Of a DNA stretch of 64,000 bases, positions 8,567-16,535 are shown one piece after another. Source of the stretch: an uncultured Lachnospiraceae bacterium (lineage in GTDB: Bacteria; Bacillota; Clostridia; Lachnospirales; Lachnospiraceae). The stretch covers positions 111,952 to 175,951 of the forward strand of contig CAJURU010000003.1 of NCBI GenBank assembly GCA_910588845.1. Reading direction: 5' to 3'. The position numbers were made by a program, and so were the translations under genes. Position 1 is the first letter of the stretch; every line of letters starts with the position of its first letter. The notes below the pieces were generated by a model. That model was given only the letters and a program-made list of their open reading frames with translations, was not told where the DNA came from and did not search any database.

Positions 8567-10324
8567 CTAATGTAACTGTTCCGTCACGCCGTTCGCAAAC
8601 TGTAAGCTATACAGCTTCGCGTAAATACCATTTTTCTCAAGCAGCTCCTGATGCGTCCCCTCCTCCTCTATACCGGTATCGGTCAGCACTAAAATCTTCC
8701 TTGCATTGCGGATGGTGGAAAGCCTGTGGGCAATCACAAATGTTGTGCGGTTTTTGGCAAGTTTCTCTAAAGACTCCTGCACGACTTTCTCACTCTCATT
8801 ATCTAACGATGAAGTCGCCTCGTCAAATATAAGTATGGGCGGATTTTTTAAAAATACCCTGGCAATCGACAACCTCTGCTTCTGTCCGCCGGACAATTTC
8901 ACGCCGCGCTGGCCGATATCCGTGTCGTAGCCGTCAGGCAGCGACATAATAAATTCATGGGCGTTAGCGTTCTTCGCCGCCTCAATAATCTCCTCCCTGG
9001 AAGCATCCGGCTTCCCATAACGAATATTATCAAGCACTGTTCCTACAAACAGGTAAACATCCTGCTGCACAATGCCAACCTGACTGCGCAGGCTCTTCAA
9101 CGTAATGTCGCGGACATCTATGCTATCAATTTTGACCGCTCCTTCTGTCACATCATAAAAACGCGGAATCAAATTACAAAGCGTGCTTTTTCCCGCCCCC
9201 GAAGAACCTACAAGCGCAACGTAATCCCCCGCTTCTACTTTGAGGTTAATATGGTGCAACACCGTCTCCGTATTCTCCTCGTAATGAAAAGACACATCCT
9301 CAAAGGAAATGTCGCCCTTCACTGCGTCAAGCTCCGCTGCACCCGGCCGATCCTCAATATCTGGCTGTATGGCCATCATCTCCATAAATCGCTCATAACC
9401 AGTATACCCATTTTGGAACTGTTCTGTAAAATTAATCAACTTCTTCACTGGCTCCGTAAACGTATTGATATAGAGGAGAAATGTTACAAGATCCGCTACA
9501 TCCGCCTGTCCATGGGTAATCATCGACGCTCCGGCAATCAGCACTGCGATTGTAATCAACGTTGTCAGCGCACCCAGACCGGAATGATAACCTGCCATAT
9601 AGTAGTAACTGTTCTTCTTTGCCGCCAAAAAGCCTCGATTGCCCTCCGCGAATTTCTCCAGCTCTATATCCTCATTGGCAAAAGACTTTACCACGCGGAT
9701 ACCGGAAAGGTTATCTTCAATCTGGCTGTTGACGTCGGCAATTTTCTCCCGGTTGCGTTTGAACGCACGCTTCATCCTGGTGTTGAAATAAGCCGCATAC
9801 ACGAGCATCACCGGCACAAAAGCAAACGCAACCAATGTCAGCCGCACATCAATCTGAACTAAAATGACAAAAGACCCGATGATCTTGATTAAGGAAATCA
9901 CCAGATCCTCCGGTCCATGGTGTAAAAGCTCGCTTATGTCGAACAAGTCGCTGGTAATACGCGACAGGAGCTGTCCCACCTTCTGGTTGTTAAAAAAAGA
10001 AAAGGACAGTTTCTGGTAGTGTGCAAAAATCTCCGCCCGCATATCGAACTCAATTTTCGCTCCCATCACATGCCCAAAATTTGTAATAAAATAGTTACAG
10101 AAACACTCCACAGCGACAAGGGCCAGCATCAATATACCCAGAGAAAAAATCCTACTTTCTGCCTCCGCTAAGCCAAGAGCCAGCACCTCATTGGTAATGT
10201 AACGCACAATCAAAGGAATTGCAAGCGTTACGCCCGCCCCTGTCACTGCAAAAAACATATCTGCAAGAAACAATGGCATGTATGGTCTGTAATACGATGC
10301 CAGTTTCCTTAAAATCTTAGTCAT
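8567..10324 (-). CDS. ABC exporter, fused membrane and ATPase domains (MsbA/MdlB type)
   Basis: Half-transporter with six predicted membrane helices (about residues 15-300) followed by a nucleotide-binding domain. Walker A is GSSGAGKST, the signature motif is LSGGQKQR, Walker B is ILIFDEATSSLD, and the H-loop is IAHRLSTI. Length (about 585) is typical for homodimeric lipid, peptide or drug exporters. The substrate cannot be predicted; no partner half-transporter lies adjacent. The frame is open from GTG 10360, but no ribosome site precedes it; ATG 10324 (MTKILRKL) has AAGGGA about 12 bp upstream and is the more usual family N-terminus, so I prefer it with modest confidence. Confidence 0.85.
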   Translation of the reverse strand: MTKILRKLASYYRPYMPLFLADMFFAVTGAGVTLAIPLIVRYITNEVLALGLAEAESRIFSLGILMLALVAVECFCNYFITNFGHVMGAKIEFDMRAEIFAHYQKLSFSFFNNQKVGQLLSRITSDLFDISELLHHGPEDLVISLIKIIGSFVILVQIDVRLTLVAFAFVPVMLVYAAYFNTRMKRAFKRNREKIADVNSQIEDNLSGIRVVKSFANEDIELEKFAEGNRGFLAAKKNSYYYMAGYHSGLGALTTLITIAVLIAGASMITHGQADVADLVTFLLYINTFTEPVKKLINFTEQFQNGYTGYERFMEMMAIQPDIEDRPGAAELDAVKGDISFEDVSFHYEENTETVLHHINLKVEAGDYVALVGSSGAGKSTLCNLIPRFYDVTEGAVKIDSIDVRDITLKSLRSQVGIVQQDVYLFVGTVLDNIRYGKPDASREEIIEAAKNANAHEFIMSLPDGYDTDIGQRGVKLSGGQKQRLSIARVFLKNPPILIFDEATSSLDNESEKVVQESLEKLAKNRTTFVIAHRLSTIRNARKILVLTDTGIEEEGTHQELLEKNGIYAKLYSLQFANGVTEQLH

Positions 10325-10400
10325 AAATTTCAAATCCCTTCCAAACTCTCTTTTGCGCACGCCGCCCCCCCCGGAGAAGCGATATACATAACAATTTCAA

Positions 10401-12074
10401 CTATCTGCTTATTTCAGACAGCTTTTGTTCAAATTCTGTGACTGCCAACGGCCTGTCAAAATAAAAGCCCTGCGCCAGATAGCAATTGCTCTCTTTTAAT
10501 AGTTTTATCTGTTCTACGTTTTCCACACCCTCCACAATACATTCAATTTCCATATCCTGCGCCAATGCGACTAAATGCCGGAACATTACGCGCTTCTGCC
10601 TGTCGTCATCCGATTTACCTGGCAGGAAACTCTTATCAATCTTGAGCACATTCCAGGGAAGTTCACGTATCAGGTTCATAGAAGAATATCCTGTGCCAAA
10701 ATCATCCACCGAAGTACTGATTCCCTGGCTGCGCAAACCGGAAACAAGCGTTTTCAGGTGTTCAAATCCCACGTCCGTGCCCGTCTCTGTAAGTTCAATC
10801 TCAATATATTTATGGGGAACCTGATATTTGTCAACAATGGCGAGTATATTTTTTAGAAGATCCATATCGCCCATATGCACGCGCGAAAGATTTACGGAAA
10901 CGGTAACCACTTCTTTCCCCTCGTCCAGCCACCTGCGAATATCCCGGCAGACATGCTCAAGCATATAGAAATCCAACATGCAAATCAATCTGCTCTTCTC
11001 CAGGACAGGTATGAACTCGCCCGGAGCCACCACTTTTCCATTCTGAAACCAGCGGCATAAAGCCTCCGCGCCGACCAGATGATAACTCTTCAAATCAATC
11101 TTGGGCTGATAGTAAACATGGAATTCCTCTTTCCTGAGAGCCTCCGGCAAGTTAGCCTCGATCATCTTGCCCACGCGAATTCCCTGCATGAGTTCAGCAT
11201 CAAAAAATGCATACTCCGATTTGCGCACATTGCGCGCCATGTTAATGGCAATTGACAGACATTCCACAATACTGGCGGCGCTATCGCAGTTGGCCGGTAT
11301 CATATAATAGCCGGCGTGGGTCGTTACCCATACGCGCTTTCCCTCTTTCTCATCATAGACAATGCCCGTACCCTTTAAATATTCCATTACCATATTCAGG
11401 TTGCTCTTAAAAAACAACGCTACGAAATTATCTCCGCTTATCCGGCAGACCAACTCCTTGCGACTAAGCATCTCCTGGAACTGACGGATAAATTTGCCCA
11501 GCACTCTACTGCTGCGTTCTCGTCCTATCTCCTGGTTCACCACAGAAAAATGACGGATATTAAACTGGCAGGCTGCATATTTGCTAATCTCCCCCTCAGA
11601 AATAATCTGATTGGCGCTTTTCATGAACCATGTCATATTATACATGCCAAGCTCCTGGTCACGGAACGTAAGCCTCTCCACCACCTGCTGCATGCGGGTG
11701 CGGCCATTAAACGTGAGGAGCACTTTCAGAAATACTTGTATCTTCTCCCGCTCAATCCCATCCCATTCAGCCTCCCCCTTCATAGGAGAAATCGTATATT
11801 TCATTAAGTTGCCTTCTTCCGTCCACTCCTTGTATACGATACTCCGCTCAGTGTCGCACTCGCCGTTGTGATAAAAAACGGCGCGGCCGCCCCATTTTTC
11901 CTCTTCATACCCCAGGTTCTCATAAAAATCGGCCTCTACTCTGGAAATCCTCAGTACCTGGCATAGGCTGTCCATGGCAGCCTGCGTTTCCGGGTTGATT
12001 AAATCTGGAATCTTTTCCATGTGTATGATGAACTTATCCAACGCCTGCGCATATTCTTTTACATCAAATCCCAT
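10401..12074 (-). CDS. Degenerate GGDEF plus EAL cyclic-di-GMP phosphodiesterase
   Basis: The C-terminal EAL domain (about residues 300-550) keeps the catalytic signature: AEALCRW (EAL), VSVNLSR, ELTETG, VDDFGTGYSSMNLI, LKIDKSFL and IVEGVEN. It is therefore expected to hydrolyse c-di-GMP to pGpG with divalent metal. The middle GGDEF-like domain (about 130-290) has ISGDNFVALF where GG[DE]EF should be, so cyclase activity is unlikely; it may act as a regulatory GTP-binding module. No membrane segment. ATG 12074 overlaps the upstream PocR-kinase gene by 11 bp and has GGGGGGAA 8 bp upstream, indicating translational coupling. This suggests that the PocR protein's signal controls the phosphodiesterase. 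Confidence 0.87.
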   Translation of the reverse strand: MGFDVKEYAQALDKFIIHMEKIPDLINPETQAAMDSLCQVLRISRVEADFYENLGYEEEKWGGRAVFYHNGECDTERSIVYKEWTEEGNLMKYTISPMKGEAEWDGIEREKIQVFLKVLLTFNGRTRMQQVVERLTFRDQELGMYNMTWFMKSANQIISEGEISKYAACQFNIRHFSVVNQEIGRERSSRVLGKFIRQFQEMLSRKELVCRISGDNFVALFFKSNLNMVMEYLKGTGIVYDEKEGKRVWVTTHAGYYMIPANCDSAASIVECLSIAINMARNVRKSEYAFFDAELMQGIRVGKMIEANLPEALRKEEFHVYYQPKIDLKSYHLVGAEALCRWFQNGKVVAPGEFIPVLEKSRLICMLDFYMLEHVCRDIRRWLDEGKEVVTVSVNLSRVHMGDMDLLKNILAIVDKYQVPHKYIEIELTETGTDVGFEHLKTLVSGLRSQGISTSVDDFGTGYSSMNLIRELPWNVLKIDKSFLPGKSDDDRQKRVMFRHLVALAQDMEIECIVEGVENVEQIKLLKESNCYLAQGFYFDRPLAVTEFEQKLSEISR

Positions 12075-13335
12075 GAGCCATTCCCCCCTTGACTTCAAGT
12101 TGCGGCAAGCTGATCGTAAATACAGTCCCGCCGCCAGGTTTCTCATTTACCTCAAATTTTCCTGACATATGCCGGGTAAGGAAACTCACGATAGAAAATC
12201 CCAACTCAGGTCTTCCTTCCCACTCCATCTCCTGAACGCTGCCGCTTTTAATATATTCGCGTACTTTATCCAGTTGCACTGATGACAGCTTCATAGAAGC
12301 ATCTTCTACGGAAATACTCAGCATAACCGCATAAGAAGCCTTGCGGCTATTGGCACGAATGATAAGTTCCCCACCGCTAGCGCTGCTAATACAATTAAAC
12401 AGCAATTTACTGAGAATCTGCCCAATCCTTCCGGCATCGCCTAACATGAATTCCGGTACCTTTTCGTCTACCTGAACCATAATCTGTTTGTCATTATTCC
12501 CATAATAACTGGTAACATTTTCTACAATCTCCTGCAATAATGTCCTAATCCGGTAGTTATCCTCACTCAGCTCTACCTTTCCGTCCGACATCTTTATGTA
12601 CTCTACGGCATCCTCCACCATGGAATAGACTTCTGTACCCTGCTTGAGCAGCGTACGCATATTGTCCGCCGCCGGGCTGTCCACCTGTTCCACCAAATCT
12701 CCCGCATGTTCCATCCACGCTTCCATATTCTGCTTCATATGCAGACTCAGATTCATGACAAAATCAGACTGTGAACGCGCCGCGCGCTCTGCTTTGCGAT
12801 ATTCCTGTATAGCAAGATAGCTGTGATATGCGATTGCGGATAGCGCTTCTGTAATTCTAGCCAGAAAAACTGCCGCTTTCTCCACATCCTCCCATGCCAG
12901 ATAATTAGTCTCTTGAATAGTCTTGACATAAACTTCCGGGTCTATACCCATGTCCCACGCTTTCTCGCGCATTTGAACCATGTCGAGCTCTGATGTTCTT
13001 ACCTGTCCCCCTATAAAACTCCCAATAACTTTATCCTCTACCATAATCGGCGCTGCATAATCTGTAAGCCCTGCATGGCACTGATAAACCGAGATTTCCC
13101 CAGAACGCAGAGCTTTAAACGCTCCATCTCTATCACACGCTTCACATCTTCTGCCGCCTGCCTCAGATTTTCTCACCAGCTCCTTACAAAATTTCGTAAA
13201 TCCGCTCCCCTTCGTTACCGGTACTCCGTCTGCATCTGTAATCAGAGCCGCCATCCCCGTATAAGCTGAAAACCCATCCTGAATTTTTTGCAGAATGTTT
13301 ACATCAATCAGCTCCTGTAAATCTATCTTCTCCAT
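12064..13335 (-). CDS. PocR-domain sensor with histidine-kinase-like ATPase domain
   Basis: Residues about 8-165 form a PocR ligand-binding domain (ITDADGVPVT, FCKELV, CEACDRDGAFKA, YQCHAGLTDYAAPI and VIGSFIGGQV), a PAS-like fold with a Cys cluster found in sensors of small organics such as diols or hydrocarbons. Residues about 180-415 resemble a histidine kinase core: coiled dimerisation helices, then a Bergerat-type ATPase with QILSKLLFNCISSA (N-box) and GGGTVFTISLP (G2). A clear phospho-acceptor His in an H-box context is not apparent, so this may be a pseudokinase or signal to the coupled EAL protein by contact. First gene of a two-gene unit, with a promoter just upstream. Confidence 0.78.
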   Translation of the reverse strand: MEKIDLQELIDVNILQKIQDGFSAYTGMAALITDADGVPVTKGSGFTKFCKELVRKSEAGGRRCEACDRDGAFKALRSGEISVYQCHAGLTDYAAPIMVEDKVIGSFIGGQVRTSELDMVQMREKAWDMGIDPEVYVKTIQETNYLAWEDVEKAAVFLARITEALSAIAYHSYLAIQEYRKAERAARSQSDFVMNLSLHMKQNMEAWMEHAGDLVEQVDSPAADNMRTLLKQGTEVYSMVEDAVEYIKMSDGKVELSEDNYRIRTLLQEIVENVTSYYGNNDKQIMVQVDEKVPEFMLGDAGRIGQILSKLLFNCISSASGGELIIRANSRKASYAVMLSISVEDASMKLSSVQLDKVREYIKSGSVQEMEWEGRPELGFSIVSFLTRHMSGKFEVNEKPGGGTVFTISLPQLEVKGGMAHGI

Positions 13336-13358
13336 ATCTTACACCCTCCGAAAATTGT

Positions 13359-13386
13359 GTGATATAATAATAACATATTTTGTCAA
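13359..13386 (-). promoter_or_regulatory. Candidate sigma-A promoter of the PocR-EAL operon
   Basis: On the complement, TTGACA (13386-13381) and TATCAC (13364-13359) are separated by 16 bp, about 23 bp before the start codon at 13335. The -35 is perfect; the -10 matches TATAAT at four of six positions. A GGAGGG ribosome site lies between promoter and ATG. Confidence 0.5.
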
Positions 13387-13548
13387 AAATATCAATTTGT
13401 GTAAAGTTGGAGTTCCTCATTTTTGTACATTTTGTTACTATTACCCGCTATGTGAACCTATTTTAAGTTTTCCCATTTTTGTAATAACCTATATTTCAGT
13501 TCCAAAAAGGGCGTGTCGCATAAGCGGCAAAGACAGAATGCACAAAAT

Positions 13549-13588
13549 CGGAGCCCGGATGAACATTACCCCTCCATCCCAGGCTCCG
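13549..13588 (-). terminator. Intrinsic terminator after trpS
   Basis: On the complement, CGGAGCCTGGGATG pairs with CATCCGGGCTCCG across a 12-nt loop and is followed by ATTTTG. It starts a few bases downstream of the trpS stop codon at 13594. Confidence 0.7.
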
Positions 13589-13593
13589 CCTGA

Positions 13594-14679
13594 CTAACTT
13601 TTGAATTTCTCCGACTGCTCCCGAATCAACTCAGCATCCGCAAAATAATTAATCTTCATAGCGCTGCGCACGCCTTCTAAGGTCTGTGCCGCCACACACC
13701 TCGCCTCTTCGCTTCCCTTTTTCAATACTTCATAAATATAGGGAATATCTTTCTGCAATTCCTTCCTGCGGTTACGGATAGGCTCTAACACTTCCTGCAA
13801 AACGTTATTGAGGAATTTCTTAACCTTCACATCCCCAAGACCGCCGCGCTGGTAATGCGCTTTCAACTCATCCAGGTTCGCATATTCCGGCAGATAACGC
13901 TCAAAATGTTCCTCTTTGCAGAATGCATCAAGATAAGTAAACACTGTGTTCCCCTCCAGAGAACCGGGGTCATCTACCCTCAAATGATTGGGGTCTGTAA
14001 ACATGCTCATGACCTTTTTCTTAATCTCATCCGCCTCCTCCGACAGATATATGCAGTTCCCGAGCGACTTACTCATCTTGGCCTTGCCGTCAATGCCCGG
14101 CAAACGCAAACATGCCTGATTATCCGGCAGCAAAATCTGAGGTTCCGTCAAGGTCTCGCCATACACCGTATTGAATTTGTGTACTATCTCTCTGGTCTGC
14201 TCTAACATCGGCATCTGGTCTTCCCCCACCGGAACTGTGGTAGCCTGAAAAGCAGTGATGTCTGCCGCCTGGCTGATTGGATATGTGAAAAAACCAACCG
14301 GTATGCTCGCCTCAAAATTGCGCATCTGAATCTCAGCCTTCACCGTAGGGTTCCGCTGCAGGCGGGACACTGTGACCAGATTCATATAATAAAAGGACAA
14401 TTCACAAAGCTCAGGAATCTGAGACTGTATGAACAATGTAGACTTCGCTGGTTCCAGCCCGCAAGCCATATAATCGAGAGCCACCTCCACCACATTCTGC
14501 CGCACCTTCTCCGGGTGTTCCGCATTGTCAGTCAATGCCTGCGCATCTGCAATCATTATAAATATCTTATCAAACTCACCGGAATTCTGAAGCTCTACCC
14601 TGCGCCTCAGAGAGCCCACATAATGCCCAACATGGAGTTTTCCGGTGGGCCTGTCACCTGTCAAAATAATTTTACCCAT
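13594..14679 (-). CDS. trpS: Tryptophanyl-tRNA synthetase
   Basis: Class I aminoacyl-tRNA synthetase that charges tRNA-Trp. The HIGH signature appears as GKLHVGHYVGSL near the N-terminus after TGDRPTG, and the KMSKS loop is intact as KAKMSKSLGN (about residue 200). GEDQMPMLEQTREI is typical of bacterial TrpRS. The roughly 361-residue length is slightly above the compact bacterial form and matches a clostridial variant. ATG 14679 (MGKIILTG) has AGGTG 6 bp upstream; the frame is open from a GTG three codons earlier. No T-box leader fits in the 75-bp upstream gap, so tryptophan-responsive antitermination is unlikely here. Confidence 0.95.
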   Translation of the reverse strand: MGKIILTGDRPTGKLHVGHYVGSLRRRVELQNSGEFDKIFIMIADAQALTDNAEHPEKVRQNVVEVALDYMACGLEPAKSTLFIQSQIPELCELSFYYMNLVTVSRLQRNPTVKAEIQMRNFEASIPVGFFTYPISQAADITAFQATTVPVGEDQMPMLEQTREIVHKFNTVYGETLTEPQILLPDNQACLRLPGIDGKAKMSKSLGNCIYLSEEADEIKKKVMSMFTDPNHLRVDDPGSLEGNTVFTYLDAFCKEEHFERYLPEYANLDELKAHYQRGGLGDVKVKKFLNNVLQEVLEPIRNRRKELQKDIPYIYEVLKKGSEEARCVAAQTLEGVRSAMKINYFADAELIREQSEKFKS

Positions 14680-14713
14680 TTCTTTCACCTATTCCCTATT
14701 TTTGCTTCTTACA

Positions 14714-14742
14714 CTATAATATAGATTTAGAATTGCTGTCAA
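14714..14742 (-). promoter_or_regulatory. Candidate sigma-A promoter of trpS
   Basis: On the complement, a perfect TTGACA (14742-14737) lies 17 bp from TTATAG (14719-14714), which overlaps a TATTAT. It ends 35 bp before the chosen trpS start and sits just after the stop of the 4Fe-4S gene. Confidence 0.55.
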
Positions 14743-14752
14743 GATGATAAAT

Positions 14753-15595
14753 TTAATTAGAAATCGCTTTCACCGGACAAGCCTTCTTACATGCGCCGCA
14801 GCGAATGCATTCCGGGTGGTTGGCGTTCTTCACAGGATCTACCTGCATTTTGCAGGCTTTCGCACATGCGCCGCAGTCCGTACACTTTTCCTTATCGACG
14901 CGGTAACGGAAGACCGAAACCGGGTTAAACACGGAATACACAGCGCCCAATGGGCATATGTATTTGCAGAAAGGCCGGTAAATCAAGATAGAAAGAATTA
15001 CCGTGATAAGCAGCAGCGCATTTTTCCAGGCATACAGAACACCCAGCGCGCTTCGCATGGATTTATTTAACAATACCAATGGTATCCCGCCTTCCAGCGT
15101 GCCCGCCGGACAAATCAGTTTACAGAAATAGGGCGCGCCCTGTCCAAGGACATCCACCAGCACAAGCGGAAGCAATATAACAAACACAGCAAAAATCACG
15201 TACTTGAGTTTTCTTAACAGTTTGTCGCCCTTAAACGTACCAATCTTCTTGGGAAAGGGAATCTTGTTGAGTAAATCCTGGATTAGCCCGAAGGGACACA
15301 GCCAACCGCAGACAAAGCGCCCCATCAGCGCACCCACAAACATCAGAAAGCCCGCCACATAAAAGGCAAACTTGAAATTCCAGTTACCGATCACCGCCTG
15401 CATGGCGCCGATGGGACAGGCTCCCAGCGCCCCCGGGCAGGAATAGCAATTGAGGCCCGGAACACAGAGATTTTTAAGTTTTCCTTTGTAAATTTTCCCC
15501 TGTGCAAAGCCCAGCAGATAGCTGTTGGTAAGCAGCGCCCAGAGCGCTTGCACGCCGTGCCGTTTCCATTCATTTGTACTTTTTCTTTTATCCAA
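14753..15595 (-). CDS. Membrane 4Fe-4S protein (NapH/RdxA-like electron transfer)
   Basis: Polytopic protein with about five hydrophobic segments (AFYVAGFLMFVGALMG, YVIFAVFVILLPLVLV and LLLITVILSILIY among them), CxxxCP motifs on loops (CGWLCPFG, CKLICPAG, CKYICPLG) and a C-terminal dicluster ferredoxin domain (CTDCGACAKACKM, CIRCGACKKACPV). It belongs to the NapH/CcoG-like family that moves electrons across the cytoplasmic membrane. No ATG fits the N-terminus; the frame most likely starts at TTG 15595 or TTG 15601, both overlapping the end of the CD1871A gene, with GGAG 10 or 4 bp upstream. With the adjacent TlpA protein it probably forms a unit that feeds reducing equivalents to an extracytoplasmic thiol system (inference from synteny). 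Confidence 0.82.
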   Translation of the reverse strand: MDKRKSTNEWKRHGVQALWALLTNSYLLGFAQGKIYKGKLKNLCVPGLNCYSCPGALGACPIGAMQAVIGNWNFKFAFYVAGFLMFVGALMGRFVCGWLCPFGLIQDLLNKIPFPKKIGTFKGDKLLRKLKYVIFAVFVILLPLVLVDVLGQGAPYFCKLICPAGTLEGGIPLVLLNKSMRSALGVLYAWKNALLLITVILSILIYRPFCKYICPLGAVYSVFNPVSVFRYRVDKEKCTDCGACAKACKMQVDPVKNANHPECIRCGACKKACPVKAISN

Positions 15596-15737
15596 TTCCA
15601 ATACACTCCATACAGATATTAATCGCCTTTTCCAAAACCACGGGCGCCTCTCCCCGGAAAATTCCAACCCCCATCATAACAAGCCCAATCGCTGCCAGAC
15701 AGACTCCACCTCGGCGAGCACGCACAGATTTCTTCAT
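15588..15737 (-). CDS. CD1871A family CXXC microprotein
   Basis: A 49-residue protein with one transmembrane helix (CLAAIGLVMMGVGIFRG) and a conserved C-terminal ending AINICMECIGIG, the CxxC hallmark of the CD1871A family. ATG 15737 overlaps the tlpA-like stop (ATGA), and its own stop overlaps the next start. The CxxC would lie at the membrane surface near the thioredoxin-like and ferredoxin partners, so a role in dithiol relay is plausible but unproven. Automatic callers may place the start 14 codons earlier at 15779; the tight overlap and family length support 15737. Confidence 0.78.
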   Translation of the reverse strand: MKKSVRARRGGVCLAAIGLVMMGVGIFRGEAPVVLEKAINICMECIGIG

Positions 15738-16390
15738 TGCGCCACCCCTTTCAGCTCCGTTAGCACGACTTCTTTCCACTCTTCCAAAGAACGGCTCCCA
15801 GAATACGTCTCGCCCACAATGTTGCCTTCTTTATCCACAAAAAACGTCTCCGGAACGGCGTTAATTCCAAGAAGCCTGCCGTTTAAAAAGCCTTTGTCCG
15901 GTATTAAGAAAGGATAAGCCGCTCCTGTATACTCTGCCAGGACTTTGGCCTTTTCTACGACTTCTGCATCTGCATTGCCGGAACTGTCAACGCCATCCAG
16001 CACAATACCCACTACATTAATTCCCTGATCTTTCATTTCCTCCCATAGCTTCTGCAAATCGGGAATCTCGTTGACACACGGAGAACACCAAGTTGTGAAT
16101 ACGTTGACCATTGTCAAATCATAATCAGCAAACATCTCCTGCGTATACGCCTGCCCTTCGATATCCTGCATGGAGAATTCCCCAACGTTATTTCCTTGCG
16201 ACGCGCTTTCTTCCCCGGATGTATTCTCTTCTTCGGATAATGCTTCTTCCCCGGATGTATTCTCTTCTTCAGATAATGCTTCTTCCCCAGACTCCGTTTT
16301 TCCTCCAGATGCACAGCCGCCCAAAGCCACAGAACCACATATCACAATTGCCAGCGCCAACATATATAATCTTCTCTTTTTTAATTTCAT
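15734..16390 (-). CDS. TlpA-family thioredoxin-like lipoprotein
   Basis: Lipoprotein signal with a lipobox LGGC at about residue 26, then an acidic Ser/Glu linker made of repeated EEALSEEENTSG units, then a thioredoxin fold (about 70-218) with active site TTWCSPCVNEIP, cis-Pro region NAVPETFFVDKEGNIVG and an inserted helix typical of TlpA/ResA. It is tethered outside the membrane and should reduce or exchange disulfides. First gene of a three-gene unit with the CD1871A CXXC protein and the 4Fe-4S membrane protein, which may supply its electrons. The linker is encoded by a 36-bp tandem repeat and could change length by slippage. Confidence 0.88.
   Translation of the reverse strand: MKLKKRRLYMLALAIVICGSVALGGCASGGKTESGEEALSEEENTSGEEALSEEENTSGEESASQGNNVGEFSMQDIEGQAYTQEMFADYDLTMVNVFTTWCSPCVNEIPDLQKLWEEMKDQGINVVGIVLDGVDSSGNADAEVVEKAKVLAEYTGAAYPFLIPDKGFLNGRLLGINAVPETFFVDKEGNIVGETYSGSRSLEEWKEVVLTELKGVAQ
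16211..16292. repeat. 36-bp tandem repeat encoding the TlpA linker
   Basis: Units begin at 16211, 16247 and (partial) 16283, each starting TTCCCC[GA]G. Two full copies differ by one base (CGG/CAG). The period is a multiple of three, so copy-number change keeps the frame and only lengthens or shortens the surface linker. Confidence 0.8.
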
Positions 16391-16535
16391 ACCGACATCT
16401 CCTCTCTGTTGTATAAAAATCTTCTGATATTTTTCTGCAATCTAGCCGAAAGGCCCTCTCGTCTAAACTGGTTCCTTATTGCCATAGTTTAGCATATAGA
16501 CCCAGAAAAGTGTTTGAAATATCTATGAACTTTCA

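Noticed and set aside
8957..9862. 301-codon plus-strand open frame
   Set aside because: Antisense shadow of the ABC exporter; composition has no protein-like pattern.
14680..14752. Possible T-box leader of trpS
   Set aside because: Too short for a T-box, and no specifier or T-box sequence is seen.
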